Shown here: in pieces, positions 45,077-53,217 of the stretch
Position numbering within the stretch: the first letter of the stretch is position 1
Layout: each line of letters opens with the position of its first letter
Assembly: GCF_003697785.1 (NCBI RefSeq)
Contig: NZ_QOKZ01000013.1
Coordinates: 1-64,000 of the forward strand
Source of the DNA: Paracoccus alkanivorans
Lineage (GTDB): Bacteria > Pseudomonadota > Alphaproteobacteria > Rhodobacterales > Rhodobacteraceae
Direction of reading: 5' to 3'
Length of the DNA stretch: 64,000 nucleotides
The notes under the pieces: model-generated
Seen by the model: the letters and a program-made list of their open reading frames with translations, nothing else
What the model was told of the DNA's origin: nothing
Database searches by the model: none
Position numbers and translations under genes: made by a program

Positions 45077-45727
45077 TCAGACCTCCTCTTCGCGGCTATC
45101 GTCATAGCCTTCCAACGTGCTGGTCGACAGCCAGATATCCTTGTCGAGGACATTCTTGATCGCGGTCAGCGCGTATTGCAGCCCGGTCAGGAAAAAGCCC
45201 AGGGGCGCCCAAACGATGATCCACCATTGCGGGATACTGAGCGCCGGCAGAACCCGTCCGCGCGATGCCTGGGACAACACATAGTCCAGCGAATACCATG
45301 TCAGCAGGAACATCGCCGCCGCCGTGATGACGGCAATGACGACCATCATCACCTTGCGCAGCGTAAAGCTCAGCGCATCGAAAAATGCCGACATGCGGAT
45401 ATGCCGACCGTGCCGTGCCGCATAGGAAATGCCCGCGAAAGTTATCAGGATGATAAGCGCCTGATTGAGTTCCTCGGAAAAATAAAACGTGTGGCCAATA
45501 ACCCTGCCGACCACATTGGCCATGGTGTTGATGGCCATCAGCAGAACGCCCACGGCCAGCAGTATCGCCTCGAGCCGGGCTATGCCGGCATCAATCACGC
45601 CGAGGAAGCCGGGCAATCCCGATACATATTTGGAATCGTCGATATCGTCATCATCAGCCGACACGGTTCTGGCGGACGCGACAATGTCGGGATCAGGCTC
45701 CGGGGCGTGCTTGTCGTCAAGCGTCAT
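45077..45727 (-). CDS. uehB: Ectoine/hydroxyectoine TRAP transporter, small permease (DctQ)
   Basis: 216 residues. An acidic cytoplasmic N-terminus of about 45 residues (DADDDDIDD-type) precedes four helices; FYFSEELNQALIILITFAGI (about 82-101) is the conserved DctQ EE motif region and ARHGRHIRMSAFFD follows it. It connects the binding protein to UehC. Confidence 0.92.
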   Translation of the reverse strand: MTLDDKHAPEPDPDIVASARTVSADDDDIDDSKYVSGLPGFLGVIDAGIARLEAILLAVGVLLMAINTMANVVGRVIGHTFYFSEELNQALIILITFAGISYAARHGRHIRMSAFFDALSFTLRKVMMVVIAVITAAAMFLLTWYSLDYVLSQASRGRVLPALSIPQWWIIVWAPLGFFLTGLQYALTAIKNVLDKDIWLSTSTLEGYDDSREEEV

Positions 45728-45808
45728 GGCCGCTGCCTCTCATCGAAAAAATCACTGGTAAACCGGCCGAAGGCTCCGGCCAGTTCGCAAATCAGGTTTT
45801 CAAACGAC

Positions 45809-46948
45809 TCAGTTGCCGGTTTCCTCGGCAGCCTCGCCTTCTTTTGCAGTTTCGCCTTCACCTGCGGCCTCCATTGCGGCTTCATCCGCAGCGGCCTCGC
45901 CCTCGGCCGTCGAGCCCTCTTGCGCCGCAGCCTCGCCGCCACCCTCGGCAACCGCCGCGAGATCGGCCTTCATCTGGTCCAGGATTTCCTGCGCCTGATC
46001 ACCGCCAATTTTGAGAAACTCTTCCTCAACCGCCGCGGCTGTCGCCTTGAAGGGCTCGCGCTGTTCCTCTGTCAGCGTGGTGATCGTCATCGACGGCTTG
46101 GCTTCCTTGATCTTGGCAAGGGATTCCTCGGTCAGGCCGGTCTGATATTCGACGATATAGTCGAAAGCCGCGTCGATGGCGTTGCGGATGACCTCCTTGT
46201 CCTCGTCGGGCAGACCGTCAAAGAACTCCTTGTTGGCCATCACCGCCGTGGTGAAGTTGTTATGTCCGGCGCGGGTGATATGGTCGGTCACCTCGTACAT
46301 CTTGGTGGACTCGATGAAGAAGGCCGGGTTTTCCTGGCCCTGGATAATCCCGGTCTGCAGCGCGCCATAAACCTCGCCCCAGGGCAGCGGCGTCGGTGTC
46401 GCGCCGAATGCCTGATAGCTGGAAACCAGCAGCGGATTGGTCATGACCCTGAACTTGACCTCGTTCAGATCCTCGGGCGACGCGACCGCTTCCGTGGTGG
46501 TCATCATGACCTCGCCCTCGGGGAACATGGTCAGCAGTTCCAACCCCTGATTGGCATAAAGCGGCGGGAAAAGTTCCTTGATCGTCTTGGACGTACGGAA
46601 GAATTCGACCAGTTGCTCCTGGTCGGCAGGCAACAGGTAGGGCACGAAAAACACCTGCGCCTCGGGGATCAGCGCACCGGTGAAGCCGGGCGACTGGTCG
46701 ACGAATTGCAGGACGCCGGACTGCGCCTGCTCCATGATATCGGCCGATTCTCCCAATGTACCAAAGGGGAAAAGCTGGATTTCATGATCGGAATTGGCCT
46801 CGACCTCCTCCTTGAATTTCTGGGCAAATTTGCCCTGAACCTCTTCCAGCGCTTCCTCGAAAGCATAACGCCAAGTTTCGGCCATCGCGCCGCTCGCGCC
46901 AAGAAGCAGGGCCGCGATGCTGGCTGCGGTGATGGATTTATAGGTCAT
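45809..46948 (-). CDS. uehA: Ectoine/hydroxyectoine TRAP transporter, periplasmic binding protein
   Basis: 379 residues. Signal peptide MTYKSITAASIAALLLGASG ends near AMA/E. The DctP body has WRYAFEEALEEVQGKFAQKF, FRVMTNPLLVSSYQAFGATP and PLPWGEVYGALQTGIIQGQE (the family arginine/ligand region). Unusually, about 55 residues of Glu/Ala/Gly low-complexity sequence follow the fold at the C-terminus (from about residue 325). The gene leads the transport operon downstream of enuR. Confidence 0.93.
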   Translation of the reverse strand: MTYKSITAASIAALLLGASGAMAETWRYAFEEALEEVQGKFAQKFKEEVEANSDHEIQLFPFGTLGESADIMEQAQSGVLQFVDQSPGFTGALIPEAQVFFVPYLLPADQEQLVEFFRTSKTIKELFPPLYANQGLELLTMFPEGEVMMTTTEAVASPEDLNEVKFRVMTNPLLVSSYQAFGATPTPLPWGEVYGALQTGIIQGQENPAFFIESTKMYEVTDHITRAGHNNFTTAVMANKEFFDGLPDEDKEVIRNAIDAAFDYIVEYQTGLTEESLAKIKEAKPSMTITTLTEEQREPFKATAAAVEEEFLKIGGDQAQEILDQMKADLAAVAEGGGEAAAQEGSTAEGEAAADEAAMEAAGEGETAKEGEAAEETGN

Positions 46949-47083
46949 TTTACCTCCTGTTTGTGGGGCTTTGTGACGCAGTGCGTCCTCGGCCTCCGGG
47001 TTGCAGGATTCGGGTCGTTCTACCCGATCTGGCTGAGCCCGAGAGTTCTGCGCAACAAGATTTCAAGTCAATTCATATATTAA

Positions 47084-47112
47084 ATCATGACAATTTGCCG
47101 GGTGAGTGTCAA
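47084..47112 (-). promoter_or_regulatory. Putative promoter and operator region upstream of uehA
   Basis: On the minus strand TTGACA (47112-47107) and CATGAT (47089-47084) are 17 bp apart. The -35 lies at the very end of enuR. The next 25 bp, reading AATATATGAATTGACTTG, are strongly AT-rich compared with the surroundings and are a likely site for EnuR binding before uehA. The promoter match is good; the operator is inferred. Confidence 0.4.
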
Positions 47113-48509
47113 ACCGGCTCCGGGCCGGCACCAGGCCAAACCCCGTTTGAGTCAGGCAGGAGCGCCGAAATAACGGTTAACGCGTGTTCAAGATCGCGGC
47201 TGCTTGCGCCACCCAGACAGACGCGCAGGGCCGGCGCATAGTCGGTCACGGCGAATCCCGAACCCGGCGCCAGCGCCACGTCCCGGGCCAGTGCGGCGCG
47301 AATCAGCCCATGCTCCTCGGTGCCCGGAGGCAGCGGCAGCCAACGGTGCAGCCCGTGCGGAAACCCCTTGCTCCGCCCGGCCAGCAATCGCTGCGCCAAC
47401 CGGTTCCGCGCAGCCAATTCGCTCCGTTGCGCGGCCAGCAGCCTGTCCGCCACACCGGTTGCAACCCAATCAGCGGCGATCTCGGCAATCATCGGGGTCG
47501 CCATCCACGACAACGACAGATGCCGGTTCAGCACGCGCTCTGCCAGATATTCGGGCATGGCGAGAAAACCAAGGCGCAGCCCCGGCGACAGGCATTTCGA
47601 CAATCCGGTGAAATAGAGGCTGCGTTCGGGGGCGAAACTCGACACAGGCGGCGGCCTGCGCGGTGCCACCGGCCCCAGCACATCACTTTCGATGATGACC
47701 AGCCCGCTCTCGCTCGCGGCAATGGCCAGTTCCTCGCGCCGTTCGCGGTCCACGATTCGTGCGAAGGGCCCCGCCCCGGATGGCAGAAGAAACACAGCCC
47801 TGAGCTTGCTTCCCGGAGCACGCGCCGCAGCGGCGAGCGCCTCGGGGCACATCCCGCGTTCATCCCCGGGTATCCCGCGCATGCGCAGGTGAAGATGGCG
47901 AAGCGTAGGCTTCAGCGTATGGCAGGTGGAGCTTTCGGTGGCGATCTCGTCGCCGGGCTGCGCCACGCTCATCAGCGCGACCATCTGGGCCGGAGTGCAG
48001 CCATTGGTGATCAGGATGCGCTGCGCCGGAACCACCATGCCGCAACGCGCCAGCCAGCCCGCCGCCATCCCACCGTAAAGCGACATGGTCTGGCGGGGTC
48101 GGAATGAATGGATAACCGGATCTGGCAGGTTGCCGGCGATACGCTGCATCGAGTCCCGCCAGGCCTGGGCGATCCCCGGCAGGCATACCGGGGTCATCAT
48201 CGACAGGTCGATGGGCGGCCGGTCGGTCGCGGCGCGGAACCACGGCACCTCGACCGTCTCGCGCGGGCCGGATTTGACGAAACTCCCGCGCCCCACCTCG
48301 CCCGAGATCAGATCGGCGCGGATCAGTTCCTCATAGGCGCGGCTGACGGTCTGCACCGACAGCCCCAGGCGCCACGCCAGATCGCGATGCGGCGGCAAAC
48401 GGTCGCCGGGACGCAGGCTGCCCGAATCGATCGCGGCAGCAATCCCCTGCGCCAGACTGCGATAGGCGGGGCGGCTGATATCATCCCGGGTGAGCGGCCA
48501 ATGCGACAT
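47109..48509 (-). CDS. enuR: MocR/GntR-type regulator of ectoine utilization (EnuR)
   Basis: 466 residues from ATG 48509; the much longer open frame runs antisense over asnC. The N-terminal winged HTH is LPPHRDLAWRLGLSVQTVSR (about 39-58); the C-terminal aminotransferase-like domain has SLYFTGLSKCLSPGLRLGF, whose lysine is the PLP site. EnuR proteins repress ectoine uptake and catabolic genes and release on binding N-alpha-acetyl-diaminobutyrate or diaminobutyrate. It is transcribed toward uehABC and is divergent from asnC-doeC-doeD, so one intergenic region could serve both units. Confidence 0.92.
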   Translation of the reverse strand: MSHWPLTRDDISRPAYRSLAQGIAAAIDSGSLRPGDRLPPHRDLAWRLGLSVQTVSRAYEELIRADLISGEVGRGSFVKSGPRETVEVPWFRAATDRPPIDLSMMTPVCLPGIAQAWRDSMQRIAGNLPDPVIHSFRPRQTMSLYGGMAAGWLARCGMVVPAQRILITNGCTPAQMVALMSVAQPGDEIATESSTCHTLKPTLRHLHLRMRGIPGDERGMCPEALAAAARAPGSKLRAVFLLPSGAGPFARIVDRERREELAIAASESGLVIIESDVLGPVAPRRPPPVSSFAPERSLYFTGLSKCLSPGLRLGFLAMPEYLAERVLNRHLSLSWMATPMIAEIAADWVATGVADRLLAAQRSELAARNRLAQRLLAGRSKGFPHGLHRWLPLPPGTEEHGLIRAALARDVALAPGSGFAVTDYAPALRVCLGGASSRDLEHALTVISALLPDSNGVWPGAGPEPV

Positions 48510-48581
48510 TGGGCCAGATTCTCCAAGCCGGGGCCACTTGTCCAGATTGACATTCGCAGGCGCCGGAGAAACAAGCGGATC

Positions 48582-49061
48582 ATGACCCCGCTGCGCCTCG
48601 ATGATCGTGACATTGCCATTCTCGCGACGCTCTCGCGCGAGGGGCGTATCGCCAAGACGGAACTGGCCGCCCGCGTGAACCTGTCGCCGACCCCTTGCTG
48701 GGAGCGGATGAAACGGTTGGAAAAGGCCGGGCTGATCCGCGGCTACCGCGCCGAGATCGACCTGTCGGGGCTTGGCCCGCATGTGCAGGTCTTCGTCACG
48801 GTCGAGCTTGAAAGCCACCGCGCCGAGAGTTTCCAGATATTCGAGCGCACCGTTGCGCGAGTCGACGAAATCACCGGCTGCTGGGCCATCGGCGGCGGCT
48901 ATGATTACCTGATGCAGGTGATCACCAGCGATGTGGCAGCCTTTCAGGCGCTGATGGACGGGCTGCTGGAGAGCCGCGCCGGAATGCGGCGCTATTTCAG
49001 CTATATCGTCACCAAGCCGGTCAAGGATATGCCTCCGGCGTTGGGCCTGTTGGGGCAGTAG
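48582..49061 (+). CDS. AsnC/Lrp-family regulator of ectoine catabolism (DoeX-like)
   Basis: 159 residues from ATG 48582. The N-terminal HTH is DRDIAILATLSREGRIAKTE, then LAARVNLSPTPCWERMKRLE; the RAM effector domain follows, with GCWAIGGGYDYLMQVIT. In roseobacter ectoine clusters an asnC gene stands between the eut and ssd-atf genes, and in Halomonas DoeX binds upstream of doeA. Here it heads the rightward unit with doeC and doeD. Only 72 bp separate it from enuR. Confidence 0.9.
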   Translation: MTPLRLDDRDIAILATLSREGRIAKTELAARVNLSPTPCWERMKRLEKAGLIRGYRAEIDLSGLGPHVQVFVTVELESHRAESFQIFERTVARVDEITGCWAIGGGYDYLMQVITSDVAAFQALMDGLLESRAGMRRYFSYIVTKPVKDMPPALGLLGQ

Positions 49062-49251
49062 GACGGAGGGCGGACCGGCAGGAACCGCGCGCCCTCGACC
49101 CCACATCCGCTAGCTACCGGTTCCGCTAGCGGCGGAGAAAACTCCGGGCCACGCCACCATGAACAGAGGATTCCTCTGCCCGCCCCCGCCCCGATTGGTG
49201 AAATCGTCTGCCCTCCGGCCGTCATACTCCCGTCGAGCAAGGAGGTGCGCA

Positions 49252-50712
49252 ATGCTTGACGATCTGTCTTCCCGGCTGGCCGATCGGATAACCGATCCCG
49301 ACCTGCTGCCCGGTCGCGGAGATTTCTGCGGCGAAGGCCGTTTGGCCGTTCGCGATCCGGCGACGGGTGAACTCGTCGCCCAGGTGGCGATCAGCGATGC
49401 GACCGGCGCCCGCGCCGCCGTCGATGCGGCCCAGACCACCTTCCCCGGCTGGTCTGCAATGCTACCCCAGGACCGCGCCGGGATCCTGCATCGCTGGCAC
49501 GATCTGATCATGGAGGCGAAAGAGGACCTGTCCCGGATCATGGTCGCCGAACAGGGCAAGCCGATCAGCGAGGCGCGGGGCGAGATCGACTACGCAGCCA
49601 GCTTCGTGCAATTCTATGCCGAAGAGGCGCTGCGCCCGAATATCGAAGGCGTCACCAGCCACCTGCCCGATGCCGAGATGGAGCTGTGGCGCGAACCCGT
49701 GGGCGTGGCCGCGCTGATCACGCCTTGGAATTTCCCCTGCGCGATGATCACCCGTAAGGCCGCCGCCGCACTTGGCGCGGGCTGCACGGTGGTCATTCAC
49801 CCATCGGCGGAAACGCCTCTATCAGCACTCGCATTGGCGGAACTGGCGCGGCGCGCCGGTTTTCCCGATGGCGTCATCAACACGATCATAGGCGATGCCG
49901 CCAGCATCGTCGGCGAATGGACGGCGGATGCCCGTGTCCGCGCCCTGTCCTTCACCGGCTCGACCGAGATCGGGCGGCTGCTCTATCGCCAATCCGCCGA
50001 TACTGTGAAGCGGCTGGTGATGGAGCTTGGCGGCCATGCCCCCTTCATCGTCTTCAAGGGCGCCGATCTGGACCGCGCCGTGGCCGAAGGCATCAAGGCG
50101 AAATTCGCCACGTCCGGGCAGGACTGCCTTGGCGCGAACCGTTTCTATATCGAGCGGCCGATCTATGACGAGTTCTGCAAGCGTTTTACCGAGGCCGTCG
50201 GAAAGCTGACCATCGGCAAGGGCATGCAGGATCCCGATATCGGCCCGCTGATCCATGACCGCGCCGTGGACAAGCAGATCGCCCATGTCGAGGACGCGAT
50301 CTCCAAGGGTGCCCGGCTGCTGACCGGCGGCGAGGTGGCCAGGGATCTGGGCCCGCTGTTCTTCTGTCCTACCGTCCTGGCGGATGTTCCGGACGAGGCG
50401 GCGATCATGTCCGAGGAAACCTTCGGCCCGGTCGCGGCGCTGTCACCCTTCGACGACGAGGCCGAGGTGATCGCGCGCGCCAATGCCACCGAATACGGGC
50501 TGGTCGCCTATGTCCACAGCCATGATCCGCGTCGCATCTATCGCATGACGCGGGCGCTGCAATACGGCATGGTCGCGGTGAACCGCACCAAGGTGACGGG
50601 CGCGCCGATCCCTTTCGGGGGAATGAAACAATCCGGGATTGGTCGCGAGGGCGCCCGGCAGGGCCTCGAGGCCTTTACCGAGATCAAGTATATCTGCCGC
50701 GATTGGGGATGA
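49252..50712 (+). CDS. doeC: Aspartate-semialdehyde dehydrogenase (DoeC / Ssd), aldehyde dehydrogenase family
   Basis: 486 residues from ATG 49252, with a near-perfect AAGGAGG 7 nt upstream. Motifs: TPWNFPCAMITRKAAAALGA (catalytic Asn), FTGSTEIGRLL, MELGGHAPFIVF (general base Glu) and SGQDCLGANR (nucleophile Cys); the end has FGGMKQSGIGREG. By context it oxidises aspartate semialdehyde, formed from diaminobutyrate by DoeD, to aspartate. It resembles succinate-semialdehyde dehydrogenases, hence the alternative name ssd. A 190-bp gap to asnC precedes it. Confidence 0.9.
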   Translation: MLDDLSSRLADRITDPDLLPGRGDFCGEGRLAVRDPATGELVAQVAISDATGARAAVDAAQTTFPGWSAMLPQDRAGILHRWHDLIMEAKEDLSRIMVAEQGKPISEARGEIDYAASFVQFYAEEALRPNIEGVTSHLPDAEMELWREPVGVAALITPWNFPCAMITRKAAAALGAGCTVVIHPSAETPLSALALAELARRAGFPDGVINTIIGDAASIVGEWTADARVRALSFTGSTEIGRLLYRQSADTVKRLVMELGGHAPFIVFKGADLDRAVAEGIKAKFATSGQDCLGANRFYIERPIYDEFCKRFTEAVGKLTIGKGMQDPDIGPLIHDRAVDKQIAHVEDAISKGARLLTGGEVARDLGPLFFCPTVLADVPDEAAIMSEETFGPVAALSPFDDEAEVIARANATEYGLVAYVHSHDPRRIYRMTRALQYGMVAVNRTKVTGAPIPFGGMKQSGIGREGARQGLEAFTEIKYICRDWG

Positions 50713-50726
50713 AAGGAGCTTAAGAC

Positions 50727-52097
50727 ATGCTGACGAACGATAAACTGGCCGAATGGGACCGCGAGAGCTTTTTCCATCCCTCGACCCATCTGGCGCAATT
50801 CGCGCGTGGAGAGGCCGCGCAGCGCATCGTGACCGGGGGCGAAGGCGTATTCATCCAGGACCGCGACGGCACCCGGCTGCTGGACGGTTTCGCGGGGCTT
50901 TACTGCGTGAATGTCGGCTATGGCCGCAAGGAGATCGCCGAGGCCATCGCCGATCAGGCACGCGAACTGTCCTATTACCACGCCTATGCGGGCCACGGCT
51001 CTGAAGCGTCGATCACGCTGGCCAAGATGGTGATGGACCGCGCGCCCAAGGGCATGGCGCGGGTCTATTTCGGGCTTGGCGGCTCGGATGCGAACGAGAC
51101 CAATATCAAGCTGGTCTGGTATTACAACAATATCCTCGGCCGTCCCGAGAAGAAGAAGATCATCTCGCGCTGGCGGGGCTATCACGGGTCGGGGCTGATG
51201 ACCGGATCGCTGACCGGGCTGGAGCTGTTCCACAAGAAATTCGACCTGCCGCTGGCGCAGGTGATCCATACCGAGGCGCCCTACTACTATCGACGCCCCC
51301 AGCTGGACATGTCCGAGGCCGATTTCGTGGCCCATTGCGTCGAGCAACTGGAAGCACTGATCGCCCGCGAAGGCGCGGATACCATCGCCGCCTTCATCGG
51401 CGAGCCGGTGCTGGGCACAGGCGGCATTGTCCCGCCCCCTGCCGGTTACTGGCCGGCGATCCAGAAAGTGCTGGACCGTCACGACATCCTGCTGATCTCG
51501 GACGAGGTGGTGACAGGTTTTGGCCGCCTTGGCACCATGTTCGGCTCGGATCATTACGGGATGAAGCCGGATCTGATCACCTCGGCCAAGGGGTTGACCT
51601 CGGCCTATGCGCCGCTGTCGGCCAGTATCGTCGGGCAGCGGATGTGGGATGTGCTGATGCAGGGCACCGACGAGAACGGCGTGATCGGACATGGCTGGAC
51701 CTATTCCGCCCATCCCATCGGCGCGGCGGCTGGCATCGCCAATCTGAAGCTGATCGACGAGTTGGGGCTGGTGAAGAATGCGGGCGAGACCGGCAACTAC
51801 TTCTGGCAGACCATGCGCGAGGCCCTGGGCGATCATCCCAATGTCGGCGAGGTTCGTGGCGAGGGCATGCTTTGCGCGGTCGAACTGGTCGCCGAAAAGG
51901 AGAAGCGGCAATTCTTCGATGCGTCCGAGGGCAAGGGGGCAAAGGTCGTGGCGGCGATGCTCAAGCGCGGCGTGATCGCCCGGGCCATGCCGCAGGGCGA
52001 TATTCTGGGCTTTGCCCCGCCGCTTTGCCTGACCCGTGCCGAGGCAGACCAGATCGTGTCGGTCACCAGGGACTCGGTTGCCGAGGTGTTGGGCTGA
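50727..52097 (+). CDS. doeD: L-2,4-diaminobutyrate transaminase (DoeD / Atf), class III
   Basis: 456 residues, fold type I class III aminotransferase. YFGLGGSDANETNIKLVWYY (about 112-131), SRWRGYHGSGLMTGSLTG, LLISDEVVTGFGRLGTMFGS and the PLP lysine in LITSAKGLTSAYAPLSA (about 285) are present. It converts diaminobutyrate to aspartate semialdehyde, the step before DoeC. AAAGGAGC lies before the ATG; 14 nt after doeC. Confidence 0.92.
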   Translation: MLTNDKLAEWDRESFFHPSTHLAQFARGEAAQRIVTGGEGVFIQDRDGTRLLDGFAGLYCVNVGYGRKEIAEAIADQARELSYYHAYAGHGSEASITLAKMVMDRAPKGMARVYFGLGGSDANETNIKLVWYYNNILGRPEKKKIISRWRGYHGSGLMTGSLTGLELFHKKFDLPLAQVIHTEAPYYYRRPQLDMSEADFVAHCVEQLEALIAREGADTIAAFIGEPVLGTGGIVPPPAGYWPAIQKVLDRHDILLISDEVVTGFGRLGTMFGSDHYGMKPDLITSAKGLTSAYAPLSASIVGQRMWDVLMQGTDENGVIGHGWTYSAHPIGAAAGIANLKLIDELGLVKNAGETGNYFWQTMREALGDHPNVGEVRGEGMLCAVELVAEKEKRQFFDASEGKGAKVVAAMLKRGVIARAMPQGDILGFAPPLCLTRAEADQIVSVTRDSVAEVLG

Positions 52098-52196
52098 GTT
52101 TTCCTGAAGCATTTCCAGCGGGAATGGATGCCGGTCCCGCTTCCGGAAATGTACAGGAACAAAAACCTGCGGGGCTCTGTCCCGTCGCGCCAGCCA

Positions 52197-52230
52197 CGCG
52201 ACTCCCCAAGATATTTGGGCAAAGAGGAAG
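52197..52230 (+). repeat. Dispersed intergenic repeat, copy 1
   Basis: A 34-bp unit beginning CGCGACTCCCC and ending GGGCAAAGAGGAAG. A closely similar unit occurs on the opposite strand at 60605-60640. Both follow the 3' end of a gene in that gene's orientation, here 100 bp after the doeD stop. I associate such units with Rhodobacteraceae intergenic regions in general. Confidence 0.65.
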
Positions 52231-52251
52231 GGAGGGTATCGCCTCCCTTCC
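52226..52251. terminator. Terminator-like hairpin between doeD and the DUF1523 gene
   Basis: A 10-bp perfect stem GGAAGGGAGG / CCTCCCTTCC with a GTATCG loop, in the gap between convergent genes. It overlaps the end of the dispersed repeat and ends 3 nt before the DUF1523 stop. A bidirectional terminator is the likely role; a second imperfect stem lies at about 52112-52152. Confidence 0.65.
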
Positions 52252-52253
52252 CG

Positions 52254-52925
52254 TCACTTGCGGGGTTTGCCGTTGAAAGTATCCAGCCAGCGGCTAAAGC
52301 GGCCGCGTATCTCGGCGGTTTCGGTGCTCACGCGGTCGGTTGCATCATCCCATCTGTCATCGACGGACTGAATCGCCGGGTCGATCGTGCGTTGCCGGAA
52401 CTGCGCCCACATGCGCCAAGCCAGCAGAAGCAGCAGGAAGAGCACGCCGAGGATGATCATGGCGGGCCAGTTGCGGGGGCGCTCGTCGGGGCCGGACAGC
52501 GTGTCGATGGCGATGGCGTTCGGATAGGCGGTCAGCCACGGAATCCGCCAGCCATAGGCGGTGATACTGACCCATTGCGGATTGCCAGCGCCGGATTTCA
52601 GGTTGGTCGCCTCGGAATGCAGATTGGCGCTGTCATATTTGAGATAGGGCGGCCAGATCCAGCCGGTATCCTCATTGCGATAGACAAAGACCTTGCCATT
52701 CGGGCGAACCGTATCGATGAAGCGCACATCGCGCTGGCCCGAGGCGTTCTCGACCGTGCCGGTATCTTCCGAAGCATAGAAGATGGCATTGGACGAAGTG
52801 ACAGAGGTCAGCCGGTTATAGGTGTTGGTGATCCGCACCGTGTTCTTGGATGGCAGCGCGTAGTCGAGGAACAAAAAGACCGCGACCCCGAACAGCACTC
52901 CGATGACAACCTTGACGTAATACAT
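52254..52925 (-). CDS. DUF1523 family membrane protein
   Basis: 223 residues. An N-terminal membrane helix (VKVVIGVLFGVAVFLFLDYA) precedes an extracytoplasmic part that begins PSKNTVRITNTYNR and contains WPPYLKYDSANLHSEATNL and QWVSITAYGWR. A second helix (MIILGVLFLLLLLAWRMWAQ, about 165-184) leads to a charged cytoplasmic tail. The family is widespread in Rhodobacterales and has no assigned function that I know. It is the last gene of a seven-gene operon and starts 10 nt after the previous stop. Confidence 0.82.
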   Translation of the reverse strand: MYYVKVVIGVLFGVAVFLFLDYALPSKNTVRITNTYNRLTSVTSSNAIFYASEDTGTVENASGQRDVRFIDTVRPNGKVFVYRNEDTGWIWPPYLKYDSANLHSEATNLKSGAGNPQWVSITAYGWRIPWLTAYPNAIAIDTLSGPDERPRNWPAMIILGVLFLLLLLAWRMWAQFRQRTIDPAIQSVDDRWDDATDRVSTETAEIRGRFSRWLDTFNGKPRK

Positions 52926-52935
52926 GCGGTGGCTC

Positions 52936-53217
52936 CTACTGCCAGTTTACCCAATAGACGATCCCCATGATCGCCAGGGTCGGGATGATGAAAACCGCCC
53001 AGGTCAGCCGGACCTTCAGCGATCTTTCGAACCCGACCATCGACTTGCGGACAAATTCGTCCCGCGCCGGATTGTCTCCTGCCCAGTCGGGATGACGTTC
53101 GTCCCAGATCCGCTCCAGCTTTTCATAGCGGAGTGAGCGGATATAGATGCGCAGCAGAACAAAGAACAGCGCCTCGACCGCCAGAACGATCACGATCAGG
53201 CGGAAAAACTTGATCAC
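52936..53217 (-). CDS. Small two-helix membrane protein
   Basis: 93 residues from a GTG at 53217 that overlaps the upstream stop (GTGA). The longer open frame is out-of-frame reading of that gene. Helices: FFRLIVIVLAVEALFFVLLR near the start and WAVFIIPTLAIMGIVYWVNW at the end; between them is a charged segment (RYEKLERIWDERHPDW). No family recognised. Translation coupling to the DUF6638-like gene suggests a shared function. Confidence 0.78.
   Translation of the reverse strand: MIKFFRLIVIVLAVEALFFVLLRIYIRSLRYEKLERIWDERHPDWAGDNPARDEFVRKSMVGFERSLKVRLTWAVFIIPTLAIMGIVYWVNWQ

Noticed and set aside
45176..47083. 635-codon plus-strand frame opposite uehA and uehB
   Set aside because: Shadow of the transporter genes.
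48510..49106. N-terminal extension of EnuR to 49106
   Set aside because: The extra 199 codons are antisense to asnC; the HTH begins normally from the ATG at 48509.
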